Assembly (NCBI GenBank): GCA_003052455.1 | Contig: QAPD01000077.1 | Span: 1-62,348 of the forward strand | Direction of reading: 5' to 3' | Length of the DNA stretch: 62,348 bases | DNA from: Sphaerisporangium cinnabarinum | GTDB taxonomy: Bacteria > Actinomycetota > Actinomycetes > Actinomycetales > Cellulomonadaceae | Shown: positions 10,183 through 20,992 of the stretch, piece after piece | How the letters are laid out: every line of letters starts with the position of its first letter | Position numbering within the stretch: the first letter of the stretch is position 1 | Position numbers and translations under genes: made by a program | Notes under the pieces: model-generated | Told to the model about the DNA's origin: nothing | Database searches by the model: none | Seen by the model: only the letters and a program-made list of their open reading frames with translations

Positions 10183-11814
10183 ATGGCTGAGCTGACGATC
10201 CGGCCGGAGGAGATCCGGGCCGCTCTGGACAGCTTCGTGAAGTCCTACGAGCCCGAGGGCGCCGTGTCCGAGGAGGTGGGCCGGGTCACCCTGGCCGCCG
10301 ACGGCATCGCCCAGGTCGAGGGTCTCCCGGGCGCGATGGCCAACGAGCTGCTGCGCTTCGAGGACGGGACCCTCGGTCTCGCCCTCAACCTCGACGTCCG
10401 CGAGATCGGTGTCGTCGTGCTCGGCGAGTTCACCGGCATCGAGGAGGGGCAGGAGGTCCGTCGCACGGGCGAGGTCCTCTCCGTCCCGGTCGGTGACGGC
10501 TACCTCGGTCGCGTCGTCGACCCGCTGGGCAACCCGATCGACGGCCTCGGCGAGGTCGCGACGGAGGGCCGCCGCGCCCTCGAGCTCCAGGCGCCCGGCG
10601 TCATGGCGCGCAAGTCGGTCCACGAGCCCCTCCAGACGGGCCTCAAGGCGATCGACTCGATGATCCCGATCGGCCGCGGTCAGCGTCAGCTGATCATCGG
10701 TGACCGCCAGACGGGCAAGACGGCGATCGCGATCGACACGATCATCAACCAGAAGGCGAACTGGGAGTCGGGCGACCCGACGAAGCAGGTCCGCTGCATC
10801 TACGTCGCCATCGGCCAGAAGGGCTCGACGATCGCGTCGGTCCGCGGCGCCCTCGAGGAGGCCGGCGCGCTCGAGTACACGACGATCGTCGCGGCCCCGG
10901 CGTCCGACCCGGCGGGCTTCAAGTACCTCGCCCCGTACACCGGCTCGGCCATCGGCCAGCACTGGATGTACGGCGGCAAGCACGTCCTCATCGTGTTCGA
11001 CGACCTGTCGAAGCAGGCCGAGGCGTACCGCGCCGTGTCGCTGCTGCTGCGCCGCCCGCCGGGCCGCGAGGCGTACCCCGGTGACGTCTTCTACCTGCAC
11101 TCCCGCCTCCTCGAGCGTTGCGCGAAGCTCTCGGACGAGCTCGGCGCGGGCTCGATGACGGGTCTGCCGGTCATCGAGACGAAGGCGAACGACGTCTCGG
11201 CGTACATCCCGACGAACGTCATCTCCATCACGGACGGGCAGATCTTCCTCCAGTCCGACCTCTTCAACGCGGACCAGCGTCCGGCCGTCGACGTCGGCAT
11301 CTCGGTGTCCCGCGTCGGTGGTGACGCCCAGGTCAAGGCGATGAAGAAGGTCTCGGGCACGCTGAAGCTCGAGCTCGCGCAGTACCGCTCGCTCGAGGCG
11401 TTCGCGATGTTCGCGTCCGACCTCGACGCGGCGTCGCGCGGCCAGCTCCAGCGTGGTGCGGTCCTCATGGAGCTGCTCAAGCAGGGCCAGTACTCCCCGT
11501 TCCCGGTCGAGGAGCAGGTCGCGTCGATCTGGGCCGGCACCAAGGGCAAGCTCGACGACGTCCCGGTCGAGGACGTGCGCCGCTTCGAGTCCGAGATGCT
11601 CGACCACCTGCGTCGCAACACGGACGTCTTCTCGACGATCGTCGAGACGGGCAAGCTCGAGGACGCGACCGAGGCGCAGCTCTCGGAGGCGGTCGACGCC
11701 TTCCGTGCCGGCTTCCTCAAGGGTGACGGCACGCCGCTCGTCGGCGGCGACACCGAGGACGAGACCGAGACGGAGATCGAGCAGGAGCAGATCGTCCGGC
11801 AGAAGAGGGCCTGA
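10183..11814 (+). CDS. atpA: F1Fo ATP synthase subunit alpha
   Basis: Non-catalytic nucleotide-binding subunit of the F1 hexamer. The P-loop GDRQTGKT is at residues 173-180. The N-terminal beta-barrel ([19 protein letters not shown]) and the alpha-specific [20 protein letters not shown] motif are present. 543 residues, with an acidic tail ([14 protein letters not shown]). AGGAGAAG lies about 5 nt before the ATG. The gene stands in canonical order. Confidence 0.98.
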   Translation: MAELTIRPEEIRAALDSFVKSYEPEGAVSEEVGRVTLAADGIAQVEGLPGAMANELLRFEDGTLGLALNLDVREIGVVVLGEFTGIEEGQEVRRTGEVLSVPVGDGYLGRVVDPLGNPIDGLGEVATEGRRALELQAPGVMARKSVHEPLQTGLKAIDSMIPIGRGQRQLIIGDRQTGKTAIAIDTIINQKANWESGDPTKQVRCIYVAIGQKGSTIASVRGALEEAGALEYTTIVAAPASDPAGFKYLAPYTGSAIGQHWMYGGKHVLIVFDDLSKQAEAYRAVSLLLRRPPGREAYPGDVFYLHSRLLERCAKLSDELGAGSMTGLPVIETKANDVSAYIPTNVISITDGQIFLQSDLFNADQRPAVDVGISVSRVGGDAQVKAMKKVSGTLKLELAQYRSLEAFAMFASDLDAASRGQLQRGAVLMELLKQGQYSPFPVEEQVASIWAGTKGKLDDVPVEDVRRFESEMLDHLRRNTDVFSTIVETGKLEDATEAQLSEAVDAFRAGFLKGDGTPLVGGDTEDETETEIEQEQIVRQKRA

Positions 11815-11816
11815 GC

Positions 11817-14286
<2,470 letters not shown>

Positions 14287-14297
14287 CCCGACGCTCG

Positions 14298-14329
14298 CAC
14301 GGGGCCGGGCCGCACGGTCCGGCCCCGTG
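14298..14329 (+). terminator. Strong hairpin between atpD and atpC
   Basis: CACGGGGCCGG at 14298-14308 pairs perfectly with CCGGCCCCGTG at 14319-14329, and the stem extends inward by a GU and two GC pairs, leaving a 4-nt loop. No T-tract follows. It may act as a partial terminator or a 3' stabiliser that adjusts epsilon level relative to beta. Confidence 0.5.
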
Positions 14330-14418
14330 GGCGTCGCTCCCGACCCGGTCCGCCGCACGCGGACCGGGCGTCGTCCCGGACAGCACACCGGGCATGAACC
14401 GCCCATGAAGGAGTTCCC

Positions 14419-14685
14419 GTGGCACAGCTGAACGTCGACCTCGTGGCGGCGGACCGCAAGATCTGGTCGGGCCGCGCGCAGCGGGTCACGGCCCCCGCGG
14501 CGGACGGCGAGATCGGCATCCTCGCGGACCACTCGCCGCTGCTCTCCGTGCTGCAGGAGGGCTCGGTACGCATCGCGGGCGAGGGGGAGTCCCTCGAGGT
14601 CCGCGTCTCCGGCGGGTTCCTCTCCGTCGACTCGAACCAGGTCACGATCGTCGCGGACTCGGTCGAGTCCGTACCGGCCCGCTGA
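14419..14685 (+). CDS. atpC: F1Fo ATP synthase subunit epsilon (short form)
   Basis: 88 residues covering only the N-terminal beta-sandwich (LNVDLVAADRKIWSGRAQRV, DGEIGILADHSPLLSVL, GGFLSVDSNQVTIVAD). The C-terminal helical hairpin that inhibits ATP hydrolysis in E. coli or Bacillus is missing, as in many actinobacteria. GTG start with AAGGAG about 7 nt upstream. It is the last subunit gene of the cluster. Confidence 0.95.
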   Translation: MAQLNVDLVAADRKIWSGRAQRVTAPAADGEIGILADHSPLLSVLQEGSVRIAGEGESLEVRVSGGFLSVDSNQVTIVADSVESVPAR

Positions 14686-14698
14686 CCCTCGCCCGACC

Positions 14699-15115
14699 AT
14701 GACGCCCCTGGCCTGGATCGCGCTCGGACTGCTCGTCCTCGTCCTTGTCGCGATCGGGCTGGGGGTGTGGCGTCTGCGGGCCCTGTCGCACCGCGTCGGC
14801 TCGTTCGAGTGCGGCGCGCGACGCGCGGCCGCCCCCGGGGCCCCGTGGGTCGCGGGCATCGCGCACTACGGCGTCGGCCGGATCGACTGGTGGCGCCTGT
14901 GGTCGGTCTCGCTCCGGCCGGCCCGCACGTGGTCCCGCTACGACCTCGTCATCGCGGGTCGCGAACCGCTCGCGGGCGGGAGCGCCGACACCTACCTCGT
15001 CCGGTGCCGCTACCGCGGCGAGGACTTCGAGCTGACGATGTCGCGGGCCGCCTACGAGGGCCTCGCCTCCTGGCTGGAGGCCGCGCCCCCGGGCCGGCGC
15101 GACGTCGTCGTCTGA
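14699..15115 (+). CDS. DUF2550 family membrane-anchored protein
   Basis: 138 residues. One N-terminal membrane helix (LAWIALGLLVLVLVAIGLGVW) is followed by a soluble domain with FECGARR, GIAHYGVGRIDWWRLWSVSLRPARTWSR and a YRGEDFELTMSRAAYEGLASWLE segment. This matches the DUF2550 group, which regularly follows atpC in actinobacteria. The molecular function is unknown. It begins 13 nt after the atpC stop. Confidence 0.85.
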   Translation: MTPLAWIALGLLVLVLVAIGLGVWRLRALSHRVGSFECGARRAAAPGAPWVAGIAHYGVGRIDWWRLWSVSLRPARTWSRYDLVIAGREPLAGGSADTYLVRCRYRGEDFELTMSRAAYEGLASWLEAAPPGRRDVVV

Positions 15116-15179
15116 GGCGTCGCCCGGAGGGCAGACGCCGTGACCGGACCGCCCACCACCGACCCGGAGGACCCGCCTC

Positions 15180-15875
15180 ATGCGCCTCGTCGTCGCCCGC
15201 TGCTCCGCCCGCTACACCGGCCGCCTGTCCGCGCACCTGCCGCTCGCGACGCGCGTGCTCATCGTCAAGGCCGACGGGAGCGTGCTGCTGCACTCGGACG
15301 GCGGGTCGTACAAGCCGCTGAACTGGATGAGCCCGCCGTGCTCGCTCGCAGTCCGCGCGCCGTCCGACGAGGCGCGCGAGCGCGGCGTCACGGAGGTCTG
15401 GGCCGTGCAGCACGCGAAGAGCGACGACCGGCTGGAGATCGAGCTGCACGAGGTGCAGCACGACAGCTCGCACGAGCTCGGCATCGACCCGGGGCTCGTC
15501 AAGGACGGCGTCGAGGCGCACCTCCAGGAGATGCTGGCCGCGCAGATCGAGCTGCTCGGCTCGGGCCACACCCTCGTGCGCCGCGAGTACCCGACGGCGA
15601 TCGGCCCCGTCGACATCCTCGCCAAGGACCCGCTCGGCGCGACGGTCGCGGTCGAGATCAAGCGCCGGGGCGACATCGACGGCGTCGAGCAGCTCACGCG
15701 CTACCTCGAGCTGCTCAACCGCGACCCGCTGCTCGCGCCCGTGCGCGGCGTGTTCGCCGCGCAGGAGATCAAGCCGCAGGCGCGCGTGCTCGCGACGGAC
15801 CGCGGCATCGGCTGCCTCGTGCTCGACTACGACGCGATGCGCGGCGTCGACGACGTCGACTCGCGCCTCTTCTGA
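15180..15875 (+). CDS. nucS: Mismatch-specific endonuclease NucS/EndoMS
   Basis: Cuts both strands at certain mismatches and provides non-canonical mismatch repair in bacteria lacking MutS/MutL. 231 residues with an N-terminal DNA-binding/dimerisation domain and a C-terminal nuclease domain bearing Asp145 (PVDILAKD), Glu159 and Lys161 (VAVEIKRRG). The C-terminus ends DDVDSRLF, resembling the sliding-clamp-binding tail. ATG 15180 has GGAGG nine bases upstream. Its position after the atp cluster and the DUF2550 gene is typical of actinobacteria. Confidence 0.95.
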   Translation: MRLVVARCSARYTGRLSAHLPLATRVLIVKADGSVLLHSDGGSYKPLNWMSPPCSLAVRAPSDEARERGVTEVWAVQHAKSDDRLEIELHEVQHDSSHELGIDPGLVKDGVEAHLQEMLAAQIELLGSGHTLVRREYPTAIGPVDILAKDPLGATVAVEIKRRGDIDGVEQLTRYLELLNRDPLLAPVRGVFAAQEIKPQARVLATDRGIGCLVLDYDAMRGVDDVDSRLF

Positions 15876-15888
15876 CGCCCGCCCCCGC

Positions 15889-15974
15889 CCGCCGAGCAGG
15901 CGGTCGTGGTTCGTCCTGACCCCAGGACGAGCCACCACCGCCTGTTCGTCCCGCCAGGACCGCCTGCTCGGCGG
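15889..15974. terminator. Nested, competing inverted repeats after nucS
   Basis: Outer arms 15889-15903 and 15960-15974 are perfectly complementary (15 bp, core GCCGAGCAGGCGG). An inner hairpin uses 15898-15918 with 15923-15943 (21 nt, two mismatches, 4-nt loop). Bases 15898-15903 belong to both, so the two folds exclude each other. It probably terminates the atp-nucS transcript; a switch role is speculative. Confidence 0.55.
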
Positions 15975-16070
15975 CTGACAGCAGGAACTGGCCACTCGGC
16001 GTGCGCGCCGGGTCACCAGCACCGCATGCCGGGCGCCCGCACCGCACGGGACGGGACCGTGCCGTGGTAG

Positions 16071-16090
16071 TTTTTGAACATGTTCAAAAA
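16071..16090. promoter_or_regulatory. 20-bp palindromic operator upstream of the tetR gene
   Basis: TTTTTGAACATGTTCAAAAA is a perfect palindrome, centred about 22 nt before the tetR start, in otherwise very GC-rich DNA. It includes TTGAAC, which could double as a -35 element. Position and symmetry fit autoregulation by the adjacent TetR protein. Confidence 0.8.
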
Positions 16091-16102
16091 AGGCCCTGAC
16101 GC

Positions 16103-16792
16103 ATGAGCGCGACGCCGAAGTCCGAGCGGACCCGCGCGCACCTGCGCGAGGTCGCGATCCGGATGCTGCGCGACGTCGGCTACGAGCGCACGACGATGCG
16201 CGCCGTCGCGGCGGAGGCGGGCGTGAGCACGGGGAACGCGTACTACCACTTCCCGTCGAAGGACGCGCTCGTCCAAGAGCTCTACCTCGACGTGCAGCGC
16301 GAGCACGCCGTGCTCGCCGCCCCGGTCCTTGCGGCGGGCGGGTCGCTCGCCGACCGGCTGCGCGGGGTGTGGGGCGCGGCGATCGACGCGTTCGCCCCGT
16401 TCCACGCGTTCGGCGCGGAGTTCGTCTCGGTGGCGGTCCGTCCGGGCTCCGACGCGAGCCCGTTCTCGGCGGCGTCGACCGACGCGCGCGACCTCTCGCG
16501 GGACCTCTTCGAGGAGGTCGTGGCGGGGACGTCGTCGCGCGTGCCGGCGTACCTCCGCCCGCGCCTTCCCGAGCTGCTGTGGCTCGCGCAGCTCGGCATC
16601 ACGCTCTTCTGGGTCTACGACTCGTCGCCCGGGTTCGCGCGCACGCACCGCCTCGTCGACGGCGGCGCCGCGCTCGTCGGCAGCCTCGTCCGGCTCGCGC
16701 GCCTGCCGGTCGCGCGCGGCGTGGTCGACGACGCCCTGCGCCTCGTCCGGGACGTCTCGGCGCCGACCCCGGGCCGCGAGGTGTCGTCGTGA
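16103..16792 (+). CDS. TetR family transcriptional regulator
   Basis: 229 residues. The N-terminal TetR helix-turn-helix is clear: RTRAHLREVAIRMLRDVGYERTTMRAVAAEAGVSTGNAYYHFPSKDALV. The C-terminal ligand-binding domain is divergent and its inducer cannot be read from sequence. It probably represses its own operon through the palindrome just upstream. The stop overlaps the start of the yndJ-like gene (GTGA), so regulator and membrane protein are translationally coupled. Ribosome site is weak. Confidence 0.92.
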   Translation: MSATPKSERTRAHLREVAIRMLRDVGYERTTMRAVAAEAGVSTGNAYYHFPSKDALVQELYLDVQREHAVLAAPVLAAGGSLADRLRGVWGAAIDAFAPFHAFGAEFVSVAVRPGSDASPFSAASTDARDLSRDLFEEVVAGTSSRVPAYLRPRLPELLWLAQLGITLFWVYDSSPGFARTHRLVDGGAALVGSLVRLARLPVARGVVDDALRLVRDVSAPTPGREVSS

Positions 16793-17784
16793 GCCCCGCG
16801 GGGGAGGCGGTGGTCGGGCTGCTGGTGGCGCTCGGCGCGGTGGTCGTGCTCCCGCTGGGCCTGCGGCTCCTCGGGCCGCAGGTCGTCCCGGCGCCGCGCA
16901 GCGCCGCCTGGCCGCTCGCCGGTGCCGCCGCCGTCGCGAGCCTCCTGCTGCCGCACAGCCGGCTGGCCGTCGTGCTGACGTTGCCCTTCGTGCTCGCGTC
17001 CGCCGTCCTGCTCGGGGCGGGCGTCCGTCTGGCGGTGCGGACGCTGCGCCCCGCGACCGGACGATCCCTCCGGCCGCGAGCACGCGCCGTCGGGCCCGGC
17101 GGCCGAGGCGACATCCCGGGCGAGGTACCGCCGCGCGTCGACCTCGCCGCACGGGTGGCGACCGTGACCGCGCTCGTGCTGCCCGCGGTGGGGGCGAGCG
17201 CCCTCGTCGCCGAGCGGGCGGAGTGGGGGCTCCTCGGGTTCTCGGGCACCTACCTCGCGCTCACGGTGCCGCACATGCTCTACGCGGGCTTCGGGGCGGC
17301 GCTCGTCGCCGGGGCGGTGGCCCGGCTCGCCCCGGACGACCGGCTCGCGACCGCGGGCGCCTGGGGCGTCCCGGCCGGGACGGTGCTCGTGCTCGTCGGG
17401 TACTTCGTGGGCGACGTCGCCGAGCTCGTCGGGGCGGTCGTCCTCACCCTGGCGCTGTGGGCGACGGCGGCCGCCGTCGTGCGGTCGCTCGCGCGGCCGG
17501 GCGGACGACCGGCCGCGGCCCGGGCGCTGCTCGGCACGGCGGCCGTCGTCGTGAGCGCGTCGATGGTGCTCGCGCTGTGGTGGGCGGGTGGCGAGGCCCT
17601 CGGGTTCGCGCACCCGAGCCTCGACGTCATGGCCGCGACGCACGGGGTCGGGAACGCGTTCGGCTTCGTGCTGTGCGCGCTGCTCGGCGTCCGGCTGCTC
17701 GCGCGCGACGGCACGACCCCGGCCCCGGCAGGGGAACCGGACCCGACGAGCCCCCGCCCGGGGGCCGAGAGGAGCACGGCATGA
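16789..17784 (+). CDS. YndJ-like membrane protein
   Basis: 331 residues with roughly eight to nine hydrophobic segments and a basic loop near residues 80-110. The C-terminal signature AATHGVGNAFGFVLCALLGVRLL and the SGTYLALTVPHMLYAGFGAAL segment match the YndJ family. Function is not established; YndJ-type proteins are often linked or fused to DUF1990 domains, and such a gene follows here. Start GTG 16789 overlaps the tetR stop; the stop overlaps the next ATG (ATGA). Confidence 0.78.
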   Translation: MSPAGEAVVGLLVALGAVVVLPLGLRLLGPQVVPAPRSAAWPLAGAAAVASLLLPHSRLAVVLTLPFVLASAVLLGAGVRLAVRTLRPATGRSLRPRARAVGPGGRGDIPGEVPPRVDLAARVATVTALVLPAVGASALVAERAEWGLLGFSGTYLALTVPHMLYAGFGAALVAGAVARLAPDDRLATAGAWGVPAGTVLVLVGYFVGDVAELVGAVVLTLALWATAAAVVRSLARPGGRPAAARALLGTAAVVVSASMVLALWWAGGEALGFAHPSLDVMAATHGVGNAFGFVLCALLGVRLLARDGTTPAPAGEPDPTSPRPGAERSTA

Positions 17785-18302
17785 CGTTCACCTATCCCGA
17801 GGTCGGGGCGACGCGCACGGACCGCTGGCCCACCGGGTACCGGCACCTGCACGTGCGGCGCCGCCTCACCGACCGCGCCCGGCCGCCGGAGGACCTCGCC
17901 CGGCTGGGCGAGCAGCTCCTCACGTGGCAGGTGCACGCCGCGGCACGCGTGCGGCTCGAGACGGACGCCGCGGTCGCCGCGCCGGGGGTGCGGGTCACGA
18001 CGCTGCTCGGCGTCGGCCGTCTGCGCCTCTACGAGCCGTGCGAGGTCGTGTGGGTCGAGCGCACCGAGGACCGCGTGGGATTCGCCTACGGGACGCTCCC
18101 GGGGCACGCGTTCGTGGGGGAGGAGCGCTTCGCCGTCGAACGCGACGACGCCGGCGACCTGTGGTGGCGCATCGACGTCTTCAGCCGGCCCGTGCTGTGG
18201 TGGGTGCGCCCGTTCTCGTTCGCCGTGCCGACGTTCCAGCGGCTGTTCGCGCTGCACCTCGGGCGGGGGGCGCGGCGGCTCCTCGAGGCGTCCGACGGCT
18301 GA
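17781..18302 (+). CDS. DUF1990 domain protein
   Basis: 173 residues: TYPEVGATR at the N-terminus, then the hot-dog/START-like pattern LLGVGRLRLYEPCEVVWVERTEDRVGFAYGTLPGHAFVGEERFAVERDDAGDLWWRID, and an FSRPVLWWVRPF tail. This is characteristic of DUF1990. No catalytic residues are known. It is the last gene of the tetR-yndJ-DUF1990 operon, joined by a 4-bp overlap, and the conserved pairing with YndJ suggests a joint role, possibly at the membrane. Confidence 0.85.
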   Translation: MTFTYPEVGATRTDRWPTGYRHLHVRRRLTDRARPPEDLARLGEQLLTWQVHAAARVRLETDAAVAAPGVRVTTLLGVGRLRLYEPCEVVWVERTEDRVGFAYGTLPGHAFVGEERFAVERDDAGDLWWRIDVFSRPVLWWVRPFSFAVPTFQRLFALHLGRGARRLLEASDG

Positions 18303-18312
18303 CCCGAGAGGT

Positions 18313-18344
18313 TTGCACGCCGGGTGTACGAAGTGCGCCAGAAT
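18313..18344 (+). promoter_or_regulatory. Leaderless promoter of nagA
   Basis: TTGCAC at 18313-18318 and CAGAAT at 18339-18344 are spaced by 20 bp, and CAGAAT ends 6 nt before the ATG. There is no Shine-Dalgarno, so transcription probably starts at or next to the ATG. The spacing is longer than ideal. Confidence 0.45.
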
Positions 18345-18350
18345 GGCCTC

Positions 18351-19631
18351 ATGACCGACGCCGCCCGCATCCCCCGTCCCGACCAGCAGCCCGGCACCGC
18401 GCGCGTCCTCGCGGGCCGCGTCGTCACCCCGGACGGGGTGCTCGACGACGGTGCCGTGGCCGTCCGCGACGGACGGGTCGCGTGGGTCGGGCCGCGCGCG
18501 GGGGCGGCGGCCGCCGGCTTCCCCGACGTCCCCACGGGGGACGGGGCGACCCTGCTCCCGGGCCTCGTGGACGTGCACGACCACGGCGGCGGCGGGTCGA
18601 GCTTCCCCGACGCCACGAGCGCGGCCGACGCGCTCGGCGGGGCCCGCGAGCACCTGCGGCACGGCACCACGAGCCTCGTCGCGTCGCTCGTGACCGCGCC
18701 GCGCGACGTCCTGCTCGCCCGCGCGGCGACGCTCGCCGACCTCGCGGAGGCGGGCGAGATCGTCGGCATCCACCTCGAGGGCCCGTTCCTCTCGGAGGTG
18801 CGGTGCGGCGCCCAGAACCCGCACGACATGCTCGACGGCGACCCGGGCCTCGTCCGGGAGATCGCCGCCGCGGCCCGCGGGTACCTGAGCACCATGACGG
18901 TCGCGCCCGAGGTGCCGGGCGTCGTCGGGCCCGGGGGTGTGATCGAGACGCTCGTCGAGGTCGGCGCCGTGCCCTCGATCGGGCACACGGACGCGACCAC
19001 CGAGCAGACCGAGGCGGCGATCGCGGCGGGCGTCGCGGCCTTCGCGGCCGCGGGCCGGCCGGGCGCGCGGCTCACCGCGACGCACCTGTTCAACGGGATG
19101 CGGCCGCTGCACCACCGCGAGCCCGGGCCCGTCGCCGCGTGCCTCGCGGCGGCCGCGCGCGGGGAGATGGTCGTCGAGCTCGTCGCCGACGGCACCCACC
19201 TCGCGCACGGCACGATCCGCAGCGTCGTCGAGCTCGTCGGCCCGCACGTCGGGGCGGACGGCGCGGTCGCCGGGCCCGACGCCGTCGCGCTCGTGACGGA
19301 CGCGATGGCGGCGGCGGGCATGGCGGACGGCTCGTACGAGCTCGGTCCGATGCGCGTCACGGTCGCGCACGGTGTCGCGCGCCTCACCGAGGGCGGCGCG
19401 ATCGCGGGCGGCACGTACCACCTGCTCGACGTCGTGCGCGAGACGGTCGCGGCGGGCGTGCCGCTCGTCGACGCGGTCCGCGCGGCGTCGTGGACCCCGG
19501 CCGGGGTGCTCGGCCTGGACGACCGCGGCGGTCTGGTCGCCGGGCTGCGGGCCGACGTCGTCGTGACGGACTCCGACCTGCGGGTGCGCGAGGTGCTGCG
19601 CGCCGGGGAGAGCGTCGACCTCTCGGCCTGA
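18351..19631 (+). CDS. nagA: N-acetylglucosamine-6-phosphate deacetylase
   Basis: Converts GlcNAc-6-phosphate to glucosamine-6-phosphate for amino-sugar catabolism and wall recycling. 426 residues, amidohydrolase fold. Visible motifs: metal-site HxH in LVDVHDHGGGG, the metal Glu in IHLEGPFLSE, IGHTDA, TATHLFNGMRPLHHR and the catalytic Asp in ALVTDAMAAAG. ATG 18351 is preferred to GTG 18324 because a -10-like hexamer sits at leaderless distance. No nagB or GlcNAc transporter is adjacent; the downstream LacI/ABC genes look separately controlled. Confidence 0.94.
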   Translation: MTDAARIPRPDQQPGTARVLAGRVVTPDGVLDDGAVAVRDGRVAWVGPRAGAAAAGFPDVPTGDGATLLPGLVDVHDHGGGGSSFPDATSAADALGGAREHLRHGTTSLVASLVTAPRDVLLARAATLADLAEAGEIVGIHLEGPFLSEVRCGAQNPHDMLDGDPGLVREIAAAARGYLSTMTVAPEVPGVVGPGGVIETLVEVGAVPSIGHTDATTEQTEAAIAAGVAAFAAAGRPGARLTATHLFNGMRPLHHREPGPVAACLAAAARGEMVVELVADGTHLAHGTIRSVVELVGPHVGADGAVAGPDAVALVTDAMAAAGMADGSYELGPMRVTVAHGVARLTEGGAIAGGTYHLLDVVRETVAAGVPLVDAVRAASWTPAGVLGLDDRGGLVAGLRADVVVTDSDLRVREVLRAGESVDLSA

Positions 19632-19656
19632 CGCACCCGGCGCCCGTGGTGCCGGT

Positions 19657-19694
19657 CGAGCCGCCGGGCAGCAGTGCTGCCGCCCGGCGGCTCG
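19657..19694 (+). terminator. nagA terminator hairpin
   Basis: CGAGCCGCCGGGC at 19657-19669 pairs perfectly with GCCCGGCGGCTCG at 19682-19694. A further GCAG/CTGC pairing lies inside. It sits 25 nt after the nagA stop. Confidence 0.65.
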
Positions 19695-19764
19695 TGCGCG
19701 TCCGGACGTCGCCGCAGGTCGGGGTGCCGCGGGGAACGAGAGAGCGTGCTCTCGCCCGACGGAC

Positions 19765-19827
19765 TTGACTCCACCCATTTGTTCAACCAATACTCGTAAC
19801 ATCGAAGCGTTTCGACGAAGCGCTTCG
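19765..19827 (+). promoter_or_regulatory. lacI promoter with tandem LacI-type operators
   Basis: TTGACT (19765-19770) and AATACT (19789-19794), 18 bp apart, make a reasonable housekeeping promoter. Directly downstream are CGAAGCGTTTCG (19803-19814) and the perfect palindrome CGAAGCGCTTCG (19816-19827), 13 bp apart. These are classic LacI-family operators with a central CG. Their position at and after the likely start site predicts autorepression. Confidence 0.75.
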
Positions 19828-19868
19828 ACGGCCGAGGTGCGGGACCGGACCACAGGGGAGTGGTGAGG

Positions 19869-20921
19869 ATGGCGACGATGCAGGACGTGGCGCGACGCGC
19901 GCAGGTCTCGCTGAGCACGGTCTCGTACGCCCTGTCCGGCACGCGCCCGGTCTCCGACGCCACGCGCCGGCGCATCGAGGACGCCATGGCCGAGCTCGGC
20001 TACCAGCCCAACGCGATGGCCCGCGGGCTCGCGTCCCGCCGCAGCCACGTGCTGGCGCTCATCTACCCCGCGATGGAGAAGGGTCTCGGCGGCACGGTCG
20101 CCGAGTTCGTCTCGTCGGCGGCGGAGACCGCGCGCGAGAACGGTTACCACCTCGTCCTGTGGCCCTTCCGCACGACCCAGGCGCCGGAGGTCCGCGACCT
20201 CGTGCGCCAGGGGATGGCGGACGGCGTCCTGCTCATGGAGGTCGCGCTCGACGACGCGCGGGTCGACGTGCTGCACGAGGCCGGCGTCCCGTACACGATG
20301 ATCGGCCGGACGCGCGACGTCTCCGACCGCCCGTCGGTCGACATCGACTTCGAGTGCACGACGGACGACGCGGTCCAGCACCTCGTCGACCTGGGCCACC
20401 GGCACGTGGCGCTCGTCAACCACTCCCAGGCGACGGCGGACGACGGCTACGCGCCGACGTTCCGCGCCGAGGAGGGCTTCGAGGCGGCGATGCGCCGTCG
20501 CGGGCTCGAACCGGTCGCGCTGCGCGTCGACGAGTCGCCGAGCGCCGGCCGCGACGCCGTCGCGGCGCTGCTCGCGCGCGAGCCCCGGCTCACGGCGTTC
20601 GTCACCATGAACGAGATCGCGACGTTCGGCGTCGTGGCCGAGCTCCAGCAGCGCGGCGTCGCGATCCCCGGCGACATGTCGATCCTGTCGATCGTCACGT
20701 CGCCCGGCGTCGGGGAGATGAGCAACCCGCCGCTCACCACCATGCACGCGCCCGGGGCCGAGCTCGGCCGCCTGGGCGTGCAGAAGCTGCTGTCCCTCGT
20801 GGACGGCTCCCGTCCGAGCACACCGAACGTGCTCATCCCGTGCGTCCTCGAGCCCGGCAGCAGCGTCGCCCCCGCGGCCGGCCGGGCACCGGACGACGAC
20901 CCCGAGCCCGTGGCTCGCTGA
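19869..20921 (+). CDS. LacI family sugar-responsive repressor
   Basis: About 350 residues. The N-terminal helix-turn-helix and hinge (MQDVARRAQVSLSTVSYALSGTRPVSDATRRRI, then GYQPNAMARGLASRRS) are followed by a periplasmic-binding-protein-like effector domain. ATG 19869 is chosen over GTG 19860/19863 because GGGGAG lies nine bases upstream of it. The gene precedes a sugar ABC importer and two glycosidases, so the inducer is probably the imported oligosaccharide or its product. It likely binds the twin CGAAGCGyTTCG sites upstream. Confidence 0.93.
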   Translation: MATMQDVARRAQVSLSTVSYALSGTRPVSDATRRRIEDAMAELGYQPNAMARGLASRRSHVLALIYPAMEKGLGGTVAEFVSSAAETARENGYHLVLWPFRTTQAPEVRDLVRQGMADGVLLMEVALDDARVDVLHEAGVPYTMIGRTRDVSDRPSVDIDFECTTDDAVQHLVDLGHRHVALVNHSQATADDGYAPTFRAEEGFEAAMRRRGLEPVALRVDESPSAGRDAVAALLAREPRLTAFVTMNEIATFGVVAELQQRGVAIPGDMSILSIVTSPGVGEMSNPPLTTMHAPGAELGRLGVQKLLSLVDGSRPSTPNVLIPCVLEPGSSVAPAAGRAPDDDPEPVAR

Positions 20922-20929
20922 GAACCGAC

Positions 20930-20950
20930 CGGCCGGGCGACGCCCGGCCG
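20930..20950 (+). terminator. Short hairpin between lacI and the binding-protein gene
   Basis: CGGCCGGGC (20930-20938) pairs with GCCCGGCCG (20942-20950) around a 3-nt loop. It could partially separate low-level repressor mRNA from the highly expressed transporter genes. Confidence 0.45.
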
Positions 20951-20992
20951 CCCTCCGGCCCCTGCCGGACACTCGATGAGGAGGACACGCAC

